Part shown: positions 36,995-44,059 of the stretch, in pieces | Numbering within the stretch: position 1 is the first letter of the stretch | How the letters are laid out: every line of letters starts with the position of its first letter | Assembly (NCBI GenBank): GCA_020628935.1 | Contig: JAHDEG010000009.1 | Span: 62,001 to 126,000 of the forward strand | DNA from: Flavobacteriales bacterium | Lineage (GTDB): Bacteria; Bacteroidota; Bacteroidia; Flavobacteriales_G; JALEGO01 | Reading direction: 5' to 3' | DNA: 64,000 nt | Made by a program: the position numbers and the translations under genes | The notes under the pieces: generated by a model | What the model was told of the DNA's origin: nothing | Seen by the model: only the letters and a program-made list of their open reading frames with translations | The model's database searches: none

Positions 36995-38212
36995 ATGAAA
37001 ACTATACTAGCAAGTACATATGCCTTAAATCCTTACAAAGGATCAGAAGATGGAATGGGATGGAATTTTATAAATCAAATTGCCAAGCTAAATAAAGTGA
37101 TTACAATTACACGAAAAAACAATAGAGAACATATTGAAAAATATATGACCGAAAACCCTTCAGATATATATAAAAACATCACATTTAAATACTATGATCT
37201 ACCCTACATATTACGTTTCTGGAAAAAAGGAAGCAGAGGAGCTATGTTATATTATATGCTTTGGCAATTTGGACTAGTATTTTTTGTAAAAAAAGAAAAA
37301 CTAAAATTTGATATTACCCATGCAGTAAATTTTCATAACGACTGGACGTTCTCTTTACTTAGCTTCTTAGGAAAACCAATGGTTTGGGGGCCAGTTGGGC
37401 ACCATCCAAGTATACCCAAACAATTTGTACTACCTACATACGGCAAAAAAGCATATTTAAAAGAAAGAGCAACATGGTTTACAAAAAAGTATTTCTGGAA
37501 TTTCGCACCACTTTTGCATTTAACTAAAAAAAGAGCAAAACACATTTGGTGTATGAATACCGAAGCAGCAAAAGTTCTTAATTTAAAAAACAACTATAGT
37601 ATTTTACCCTCGGTAGCATCTGAAAAAACAGAACTAGCAAATGGCCCTAAAAAAAGCTTCAAAGTACTTTCTGTGGGCAGATTGGTTCCTTTAAAAGGTT
37701 TTGATGTTACCATAAAAAGCTTTGCGCAGTTTTATAATACACTAAATACAGAAGAAAAAAACGACAGTGAATTAATTATTGTAGGCAGCGGACCTGAGCA
37801 AGACTACCTTAAAACACTTTGCAAAAAACTAAATATAGAAAAAGCTACTACATTTATTAATTGGATAGAAAGAAGTAAACTAGCAAGCATATATCAAGAA
37901 GCAAGCGTATTTCTATTTCCTTCACACGAAGGAGCCGGAATGGTTGTAGCCGAAGCACTTTCCTACGGATTACCTGTATTGTGTTTTGAAAACTGTGGCC
38001 CCGGAGAGTTCGTAACAGAAACCTGCGGCATTAAAACACCGTATTCTAAATATGAAACCAGCGTTAATATGTTTAGCAACAATCTAAAAGAATTAAAAAA
38101 CAAGCCTGCTATGCTTAGTGAAATGAGCAATAAAGCCATTGAACGATTTAACACATACTTTAATTGGGATTTAAGAGCCAATCAACTAAACGCAGTTTAC
38201 CAAACACTTTAA
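36995..38212 (+). CDS. GT4-family glycosyltransferase
   Basis: A 405-residue GT-B enzyme. The N terminus STYALNPYKGSEDGMGWNFINQIA is typical of a GT4 subgroup found in exopolysaccharide loci. The C-terminal nucleotide-sugar domain has VLSVGRLVPLKGFDVTIKSF, LIIVGSGPEQDYLKTL and VFLFPSHEGAGMVVAEALSYGLPV with the EGAGMVVAEA donor motif. The sugar specificity cannot be told. It is cotranscribed with the acyltransferase and the following transferase gene (8-bp gap to the start at 38221). Confidence 0.88.
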   Translation: MKTILASTYALNPYKGSEDGMGWNFINQIAKLNKVITITRKNNREHIEKYMTENPSDIYKNITFKYYDLPYILRFWKKGSRGAMLYYMLWQFGLVFFVKKEKLKFDITHAVNFHNDWTFSLLSFLGKPMVWGPVGHHPSIPKQFVLPTYGKKAYLKERATWFTKKYFWNFAPLLHLTKKRAKHIWCMNTEAAKVLNLKNNYSILPSVASEKTELANGPKKSFKVLSVGRLVPLKGFDVTIKSFAQFYNTLNTEEKNDSELIIVGSGPEQDYLKTLCKKLNIEKATTFINWIERSKLASIYQEASVFLFPSHEGAGMVVAEALSYGLPVLCFENCGPGEFVTETCGIKTPYSKYETSVNMFSNNLKELKNKPAMLSEMSNKAIERFNTYFNWDLRANQLNAVYQTL

Positions 38213-38220
38213 ACGTACTC

Positions 38221-39315
38221 ATGAATACATATTCTAAAAAGCACATTGTATTCTTTCATTTGCTAAATGATTTTAGTGGAAGTCCAAAAGTACTTCGCCA
38301 AGCTATTGAAAGCCTAAAATCAAATAACACCCTAGAGTTATATACATGTTCATCAAATAAAAAAGGCTTTTTATCCGATATTGAAAATCTGAAATACAAT
38401 TACTTTTTTTACAAATGGAGTAAAATAAAACTAGTTACACTAGTTTTATTTTTTTGGAGCCAACTCCTATTATTTTTCAGATTACTTCGCTTTACAAACA
38501 CAAATAAAAAACAAACTATCTTTTATGTAAACACCGTACTACCTATTGGAGCAGCTCTGGCTGGCAAACTACTTGGCATAGAGGTTATATATCACATACA
38601 CGAAACATCCATAAAACCTAAAGCATTTAAGTGGTTATTGTTTAAAATCGCTAATATATGTTCCAAAAAATCAATTTACGTTTCAAATTTCATCCAAAAA
38701 CAAGAACCTTTAAAAAATGGTGTAAACAAAGTTATTTACAATACATTATCAAACGATTTTTTTAAAACAGCTTTAGAAACAAAAACAGAAAAAAGTACGG
38801 TACTAATGCTTAGTTCTTTAAAAGAGTACAAAGGCGTTTTTGAGTTCATAACATTAGCTACAAGTAATCCTCAAATTTCTTTTGAACTTGTTTCAAATGC
38901 AACTCAAATAGAGGTAGATAATTATTTACTTGACACAAATAAACCCAGTAACCTAAAAATATTTAGCACCCAAAGCAATGTGCATCCTTTTTATAAACGA
39001 GCTAAAGTAGTGCTTAATTTATCGCATCCAGATAAATGGGTAGAAACATTTGGCATGACTGCACTAGAAGCCATGAGTTACAAAACACCCGTAATTGTTC
39101 CTCCCGTTGGTGGTATCGCAGAGGTAGTGCAGCATAATATTAATGGCTTTCATATAAGTGTACAAAACCTAAAAGAAATATCAGATAAAATAAACCTCCT
39201 GTTTAACAAACCAAAGCACTACCAAACAATGTCAGAAAATGCATTTTTAAGAACAAAAGCATTTACAACACAAGTGTTTGAACAAGAAATACAATCGTTT
39301 GTAGCTAAAAGTTAA
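38221..39315 (+). CDS. GT4-like glycosyltransferase
   Basis: A 364-residue protein when started at ATG 38221, which begins the family-like KKHIVFFHLLNDFSGSPKVL segment. A longer frame from 38164 would overlap the previous gene and has no N-terminal homology. The C-terminal half carries the GT-B pattern: VLMLSSLKEYKGVFEFITLA, VVLNLSHPDKWVETFGMTALEAMSYKTPVIVPPVGGIAEVV (ETFGMTALEA donor motif). A hydrophobic segment at about residues 71-90 suggests membrane association. Last gene of the second exopolysaccharide operon. Confidence 0.85.
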   Translation: MNTYSKKHIVFFHLLNDFSGSPKVLRQAIESLKSNNTLELYTCSSNKKGFLSDIENLKYNYFFYKWSKIKLVTLVLFFWSQLLLFFRLLRFTNTNKKQTIFYVNTVLPIGAALAGKLLGIEVIYHIHETSIKPKAFKWLLFKIANICSKKSIYVSNFIQKQEPLKNGVNKVIYNTLSNDFFKTALETKTEKSTVLMLSSLKEYKGVFEFITLATSNPQISFELVSNATQIEVDNYLLDTNKPSNLKIFSTQSNVHPFYKRAKVVLNLSHPDKWVETFGMTALEAMSYKTPVIVPPVGGIAEVVQHNINGFHISVQNLKEISDKINLLFNKPKHYQTMSENAFLRTKAFTTQVFEQEIQSFVAKS

Positions 39316-39404
39316 TTATTAACCAAGTACAAACTTGTCTTACTAAACGGCATTGAACTCTTCAAACCAAACAAAAAAAGAGCAAACACTCCCTCAAACC
39401 ACTT

Positions 39405-39437
39405 TCCCAAAACGAGAAACACGATCTCATAAAGAGA
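39405..39437 (+). promoter_or_regulatory. Paired upstream activating palindromes, site C
   Basis: TCCCAAAACGAGA (39405-39417) and TCTCATAAAGAGA (39425-39437), start-to-start distance 20 bp, as at site A. The distal site starts 88 bp before the -24 GG at 39493. Confidence 0.65.
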
Positions 39438-39490
39438 AAAAAAACATAAGCGTAAAAACATAAGTAGCTAATAATCAATATATTAAAAAC

Positions 39491-39507
39491 AAGGACTACT
39501 TTTTTCA
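39491..39507 (+). promoter_or_regulatory. Sigma-54-like promoter C
   Basis: GG (39493-39494), ten bases, then TC (39505-39506) instead of GC. The 11 bases after it (CATTAGTATAT) are identical to those at the same place in promoter B (33522-33532), which supports a shared architecture. The gene starts 36 bp after the -12 element. Confidence 0.5.
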
Positions 39508-39540
39508 TTAGTATATAAAACGCTCAAAAAGTAAATACAA

Positions 39541-40746
39541 ATGAAAAAAGTAGCAATAATAGGAACAGCAGGCGTACCAGCAAGATACGGAGGCTTTGAA
39601 ACCCTCGCTCATCAACTCGTTTTAAACCTAAATAAAAAGTTTAAACTATCTGTTTATTGCAGTACACATTTATATGCCAAAAGCGAAAGAAAAAAAACAT
39701 GGAACGGAGCACGTTTATTTCATATTCCATTTAATGCAAACGGAGCACAAAGTATTATATATGATATAATATCAATATTACACGCTTTGTTTTATGCCGA
39801 TACACTTTTGGTATTGGGCGTTTCAGGAGGTATTATAATTCCGTTTGTAAAAGCATTTACATCCAAAAAAATAATAGTAAACATTGATGGCTTAGAATGG
39901 AGAAGAGCAAAATGGAACCCAGCTATTCAGAAGTTTTTAAAGTTCTCTGAATACTTAGCCGTAAAATTTTCTGACGCAGATATTACCGACAATTTTGCAA
40001 TTAAAGAATACACAGCTAAACATTACAAAACACTAAGCTACTTAGTAGAATATGGTGGCGATCATGCAAAGCCAGTTAAACTAAGAAAAAAAGATTACCA
40101 AACATACCCTTTCCTAAAGTCTCCATATGCATTTAAGGTATGTCGAATAGAACCAGAAAACAATGTACATGTAATATTAGGAGCCTTTAAGCGCATGCCT
40201 AAAAAAAACCTTGTAGTAGTTGGTAACTGGCAAAGCAGCGAATACGGAAAAAACCTAATTAAAGAATACGAAAAAGTAAGTAACGTTCATTTATTAAACC
40301 CCATCTACGAACAAACAGAACTCGATAAATTAAGATCAAACTGTTATTTATATATGCACGGTCATAGTGCGGGCGGTACAAACCCATCATTAGTAGAAGC
40401 CATGTATTTAGGCCTACCTATTGTTTCTTTTGATGTTAGTTACAATAGGCACACCACTAAAAACTTAGCAGTATACTTTAAAAACGAAAACGACTTGGTA
40501 GAAGCAATTCAAAAAATGGACATAAAACAATTACATAACCTAAAAGATAGAATGAAAGCAGTAGCTAACGCCAATTATACCTGGAAAATAATAGCACAAA
40601 AGTACGAACACCTAATTATGGGCTTCGATTTCGAATACGCTAAAAAACCATTATTACCAAAATTTAGTAACATAAACAGCAAATACCTAGCTCAAGAAGG
40701 TATAGCGCATTTAAAACACACCCAGTTTTTCTACGAAAACAGATAA
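39541..40746 (+). CDS. DUF1972-type glycosyltransferase
   Basis: A 401-residue GT4 enzyme with the DUF1972 N terminus (KVAIIGTAGVPARYGGFETLAHQLV). This family includes rhamnosyltransferases of cell-surface polysaccharides. INIDGLEWRRAKWN is a hallmark of the family. The C-terminal domain has FKVCRIEPENNVHVILGAF, VVVGNWQSSEYG and YMHGHSAGGTNPSLVEAMYLGLPIV (SAGGTNPSLVEA donor motif). It opens the third exopolysaccharide operon after sigma-54-like promoter C, 12 bp before the WecA-like gene. Confidence 0.9.
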   Translation: MKKVAIIGTAGVPARYGGFETLAHQLVLNLNKKFKLSVYCSTHLYAKSERKKTWNGARLFHIPFNANGAQSIIYDIISILHALFYADTLLVLGVSGGIIIPFVKAFTSKKIIVNIDGLEWRRAKWNPAIQKFLKFSEYLAVKFSDADITDNFAIKEYTAKHYKTLSYLVEYGGDHAKPVKLRKKDYQTYPFLKSPYAFKVCRIEPENNVHVILGAFKRMPKKNLVVVGNWQSSEYGKNLIKEYEKVSNVHLLNPIYEQTELDKLRSNCYLYMHGHSAGGTNPSLVEAMYLGLPIVSFDVSYNRHTTKNLAVYFKNENDLVEAIQKMDIKQLHNLKDRMKAVANANYTWKIIAQKYEHLIMGFDFEYAKKPLLPKFSNINSKYLAQEGIAHLKHTQFFYENR

Positions 40747-40758
40747 AACAATATTATT

Positions 40759-41886
40759 ATGTATTCACTCCAGCACATAAACCCATTAATACAGCAAATA
40801 ATTTTAGCCATAGCTGCATTTATTATCGCATTTGCCATAATACCCGTAATAATAAAGGTCAGCAAAGAATTAAAATTATTTGACACACCAAACCACAGAG
40901 CCTCTCACACAACACCAACACCAACAATGGGGGGTATAGCAATATTTTTAGGAGTAATAATATCTATGTGCTTATTTGCTCCAGCAATTGTTATAAAACA
41001 TATAACTATTTTCATTGCAATAACATTACTATTTGCAACCGGTTTTTTAGACGATTTAAAAGACTTAAGCCCCAAAATAAAACTTGCAGTACAAATAGCA
41101 GCCGCTGCACTTGTTTGTATAAATTCAGACATAAGAATACAATCCTTACAAGGCATTTTTGGTATACATGAAATTCCTTTAGCGGCACAATACTCCCTAA
41201 CAATTCTACTACTTGTAGGAGCAACAAATGCCTTTAACTTACTCGATGGGATTGATGGATTAGCAGGCAGTATTATTACAACAAACAGTATTATACTTGG
41301 CCTATTATTTCACACAAACAATCAATTAGATTTAATGGCAATTTGTATTGCCCTAGCCGCAGCAAATTTGGCTTTTTTAAAATACAATTTCGCCCCAGCT
41401 AAAATTTTCATGGGCGACACAGGGTCGTTGTTTAGTGGTTTTTTAATTACAGTACTAGCACTAAAATTCACCAACGCACCACATGTACTAAACCAAAACA
41501 ATTTTATACTATTTACCGGTATGTTATTACTACCCGTTTTTGACACCTTAAGAGTATTCGGATTAAGAATTTTAAAAAAGAAATCTCCATTCTCTGCCGA
41601 CAAAACACACTTACATCACATCCTTATAAAAACAGGACTAAACCACAAAAAATCTACCCTAATACTATTTACTTCAAACCTAATACTAATAGCATTAGCA
41701 ATAACGCTTACAAGTTTTGCTGTAAGTACAGAGATAGCAATTATCGCATTATTTTCAACCGCACTATGTCTATCTGAAATTCTAACACTAAAACGCCTAT
41801 TTGTATTCAAAAAAAACAGAAACAATATAGAGCAAACCCTACAAAAAATACACAGCAAAAATCATTTATTACAAAACATCAAATAA
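40759..41886 (+). CDS. WecA/TagO-type undecaprenyl-phosphate glycosyl-1-phosphate transferase
   Basis: A 375-residue polytopic membrane enzyme that starts repeat-unit synthesis by transferring a sugar (typically GlcNAc) 1-phosphate to undecaprenyl phosphate. The family motifs are intact: PTMGGIAIF, the DDLKDL acidic motif, NAFNLLDGIDGLAGS, KIFMGDTGSLFSGF and the HLHH carbohydrate-recognition motif (DKTHLHHILI), which separates WecA/TagO from MraY. It is the only initiating transferase in the locus. The receiver gene follows after 7 bp. Confidence 0.92.
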   Translation: MYSLQHINPLIQQIILAIAAFIIAFAIIPVIIKVSKELKLFDTPNHRASHTTPTPTMGGIAIFLGVIISMCLFAPAIVIKHITIFIAITLLFATGFLDDLKDLSPKIKLAVQIAAAALVCINSDIRIQSLQGIFGIHEIPLAAQYSLTILLLVGATNAFNLLDGIDGLAGSIITTNSIILGLLFHTNNQLDLMAICIALAAANLAFLKYNFAPAKIFMGDTGSLFSGFLITVLALKFTNAPHVLNQNNFILFTGMLLLPVFDTLRVFGLRILKKKSPFSADKTHLHHILIKTGLNHKKSTLILFTSNLILIALAITLTSFAVSTEIAIIALFSTALCLSEILTLKRLFVFKKNRNNIEQTLQKIHSKNHLLQNIK

Positions 41887-41893
41887 GTGCATT

Positions 41894-42391
41894 ATGAGAC
41901 TAGAAAAAGACTTAATTTACATAGTAGAAGACGATAATTTTTATGCACAACTATTACGTTTTGAATTAGAAAGAGAAAACAATTACGAAATCGAAGTTTT
42001 TAATTCAGGCGAACAAATGTTAAAAGCCCTAAACACGAAACCAGACCTAATAATATTAGACTATAATTTAAACAGCAACAACCCCAAAGCATTAAATGGT
42101 TTACAAATTAAAAAACAAATAAACCGCAGCATACCAATAATAGGATTATCAAACGACAATCGCATCGCAACCGGTTTAAAATTCATACAATCGGGCGCTA
42201 CAGATTATATATTAAAAGACCTACACTCTGTAAAAAAACTAGGCGAAACAGTAAACGACATTCTAAAAACTCAAAAAGCAGTTAACCAAATAAAAGCCAT
42301 TAAACAAACCCGCAAAAAGGAGGTAAACCGTTTAGCTACAATATCAATAGTTCTGGCCATTATTTTCACCCTTAGCCTATATTTAGCATAA
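41894..42391 (+). CDS. Second membrane-anchored receiver-domain protein
   Basis: A 165-residue protein organised like the one at 26071: a receiver domain with VEDD (11-14) and phospho-acceptor D56 (ILDYNLN), then a basic linker (KQTRKKEVNR) and one C-terminal membrane helix (about 147-164). The insertion NSNNPKALNG after the acceptor Asp is shared with the stand-alone receiver at 47032 (DSENPNNMSG), which suggests a common origin. It is the last gene of the exopolysaccharide locus, 7 bp after the WecA-like gene. It has no output domain. Confidence 0.85.
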   Translation: MRLEKDLIYIVEDDNFYAQLLRFELERENNYEIEVFNSGEQMLKALNTKPDLIILDYNLNSNNPKALNGLQIKKQINRSIPIIGLSNDNRIATGLKFIQSGATDYILKDLHSVKKLGETVNDILKTQKAVNQIKAIKQTRKKEVNRLATISIVLAIIFTLSLYLA

Positions 42392-42399
42392 AATATTCA

Positions 42400-42494
42400 G
42401 GGCATGCCCACTACAAAAAGTAGCGGTCGTGCTATTCGTTTTTACGCTTCACTCGCTTTGCTCATTGTAGGGTAACCACTACTATCACTCATGC
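42400..42494 (+). repeat. Degenerate flavobacterial-type interspersed repeat (REP-like)
   Basis: The sequence begins GGGCATGCCC, has a GGTCGTGCTATTCG segment and ends CACTACTATCACTCATGC. It resembles the roughly 100-bp repeats with GGGCGTGCCC and a terminal CTACTATCCCTCACGC-like end that are scattered between genes in many Flavobacteriia. The assignment rests on memory of that pattern; only one copy is seen in the window. Confidence 0.45.
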
Positions 42495-42620
42495 AAAAGG
42501 CAAAAAAAACCCACATTAATCATAAGGTAATTCTATTTTCACCCTTAAGACACCAAGCCATTCTAAAAAACTTAAAACCAGTAAATTAAATTATTTTTTA
42601 CTACTTTTATATTTAATTTA

Positions 42621-42641
42621 ATATAACACAATGTGTTATAT
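42621..42641. repeat. 21-bp palindrome
   Basis: ATATAACACA, one central A, TGTGTTATAT: a perfect 10-bp inverted repeat just upstream of the duplicated GC-rich hairpin. It could be a protein-binding site or a cruciform; no gene starts next to it. Confidence 0.6.
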
Positions 42642-42650
42642 TTTAATTGC

Positions 42651-42681
42651 TCAAGAAACACCGCTGCGCGGTATTTCTTGA
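42651..42681. repeat. GC-rich hairpin, first copy
   Basis: TCAAGAAA-C-ACCGC, loop TGC, GCGGT-A-TTTCTTGA: a 13-bp stem with one mismatch. Its central 24 bases (42653-42676, including CACCGCTGCGCGGTATTT) recur exactly at 43968-43991, on the far side of the HNH-like gene. Confidence 0.75.
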
Positions 42682-42825
42682 ACGTGCGCACCACTCCGCT
42701 TTTGCGTTAATCAATGACGCTTCGCTTACATTTCATAACACAACGCTAAAGTTCACTCCAACTCATTTATAATGAAATCTTCATTATATTCGTAGAAGCG
42801 CACCTTAGCGGTGCGCACGTTAGGC
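42681..42825. repeat. attC-like inverted repeat upstream of the HNH-like gene
   Basis: Perfect 12-bp arms, AACGTGCGCACC (42681-42692) and GGTGCGCACGTT (42810-42821), enclose about 117 bp. The right end is GTTAGGC (42819-42825), matching the integron R' core GTTRRRY. The left flank, CTTGAAC, is a partial RYYYAAC match. The layout is that of an integron attC site, but no integron integrase gene is in the window. Confidence 0.4.
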
Positions 42826-42841
42826 AAAATAGATCCCGCAT

Positions 42842-43765
42842 ATGAATTCACTTGATTTTTGGGAAAAATACTCAATGATATCGACTTCAAGTTCATTTGC
42901 TGATAATGCAGGGAAACCTAAAAAATGTAAATTTTGCAAGAATCAGGAACCGAAAGTAAGCTTTAAAAATATCCCTCACATAATTCCTGAATTGCTTGGT
43001 TCGAATAACGTAATCTACCAAAGTGAATGTGATACATGTAACAGCACTTTTAGTAAGTACGAAAGCCACCTTGCTGTATTTTTACGACCTTATTTGACAC
43101 TCAATAATGTAAAAGGAAAAAAAAGAGTTCCTAAATTTCACTCTCGAAAAGACAATAAAGGAACTACGGAAGTCATTTCAAATGAAGAAGGGAAAAGAGA
43201 AATGCATTTCAATCAAAATTTAGATGACTTTCAAATTGACGAAGAAAACAAAGTTATGCATGTTAACTTTCGAAAGACTCCTTTTAAGCCGCGATATATT
43301 TATAAAGCAATCGCTAGAATTGGAATTAGTTTGCTTCCAGAACCACAGCTATCCTTTTATAATCATGTCTGCGAATGGATAAAGACTAATAATGACGACC
43401 TAACCAACTTCCTACCGCATGCATTTATAACCATAATGACACGAAAGAAATTCAAAAGCCCTTTCGCCAATTTGTATAAGGCAAAGGATTTAGTAGTGGA
43501 CAATGAAGAGTTGCCTGATCTAACTTTGGTTCTAGGGTTTGCAAATGTAGTAATACAGATATTTTTGCCATATTCAACTGAATTTGACAAGATTCATAAT
43601 GATAATAGAAATTTAAGCATCAATTTATTCCCAGCATTTGCTTGGGATGATTTACAAAATAAATCGAGTGTCAAAATTACCTCCATAGACTTATCTTCAA
43701 ATGAAACGATCAGTCAAGACCAAAAAATAAGATTCTCATTTCAGGATATTGAAAAGAACATATAA
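42842..43765 (+). CDS. HNH-endonuclease-like zinc-finger protein
   Basis: A 307-residue protein with an HNH-like module at the N terminus: CKFC (29-32), NIPHIIPELLG with His46, and CDTCN (63-67), the CxxC...H.IP..LG...CxxCN pattern of HNH_5-type nucleases. The remainder (80-307) is not recognised. It could be a nuclease or a DNA-binding relic; no partner gene lies beside it. It sits between attC-like inverted repeats and hairpin copies, unrelated to both neighbouring operons, so it was probably acquired as a mobile cassette. Start ATG 42842. Confidence 0.7.
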   Translation: MNSLDFWEKYSMISTSSSFADNAGKPKKCKFCKNQEPKVSFKNIPHIIPELLGSNNVIYQSECDTCNSTFSKYESHLAVFLRPYLTLNNVKGKKRVPKFHSRKDNKGTTEVISNEEGKREMHFNQNLDDFQIDEENKVMHVNFRKTPFKPRYIYKAIARIGISLLPEPQLSFYNHVCEWIKTNNDDLTNFLPHAFITIMTRKKFKSPFANLYKAKDLVVDNEELPDLTLVLGFANVVIQIFLPYSTEFDKIHNDNRNLSINLFPAFAWDDLQNKSSVKITSIDLSSNETISQDQKIRFSFQDIEKNI

Positions 43766-43774
43766 AGTTACTTT

Positions 43775-43970
43775 GCCTAACAGTGTATATAGCAAATAGG
43801 GCAGAAAGTGCTAAATTGAAAAGTACGGTGTCATTTGAAACATCGCCAAGTCAAAAATTTGTGATATTGATCGAAGAGAAAATAAATATAAAAATGTTTA
43901 ACTTGGCTAAGTGCAAGCAGAAAGTTCAGTGCTTTTTAATGCCCTAATTGCCATATACTTATCGTTTAAG
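43775..43970. repeat. Long attC-like inverted repeat downstream of the HNH-like gene
   Basis: It begins 9 bp after the stop with GCCTAAC (43775-43781), the exact complement of the GTTAGGC upstream of the gene. The left arm GTATATAGCAAATAGGGCA (43785-43803) pairs with TGCCCTAATTGCCATATAC (43940-43958) at 17 of 19 positions, and pairing continues weakly inside (43805-43812 with 43928-43935). The right end reads G-TTTAAG (43964-43970) where an intact R' site would be GTTRRRY. Total length is about 196 bp. Confidence 0.45.
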
Positions 43971-43991
43971 AAACACCGCTGCGCGGTATTT
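43968..43991. repeat. GC-rich hairpin, second copy
   Basis: Exact 24-base copy of 42653-42676 (contains CACCGCTGCGCGGTATTT). The outer stem bases differ from the first copy beyond the repeat, so this one is a shorter hairpin. Confidence 0.75.
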
Positions 43992-44059
43992 GTCGACAAA
44001 CACAAAACAAGTTATTACATTAATGGAGTTCTAATAGACACCTTACTGATTACTTTTAT

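Larger units (their letters stand above)
42392..42841. other. 450-bp repeat-rich gene-free interval
   Basis: Contains a dispersed-repeat-like element (42400-42494), a near-perfect palindrome (42621-42641), a GC-rich hairpin duplicated at 43968 (42651-42681) and a long attC-like inverted repeat (42681-42825). No gene is supported. Confidence 0.6.

Noticed and set aside
42392-44059. A full integron or an insertion sequence around the HNH-like gene
   Set aside because: No integron integrase, transposase or target-site duplication is seen; I report only attC-like features.
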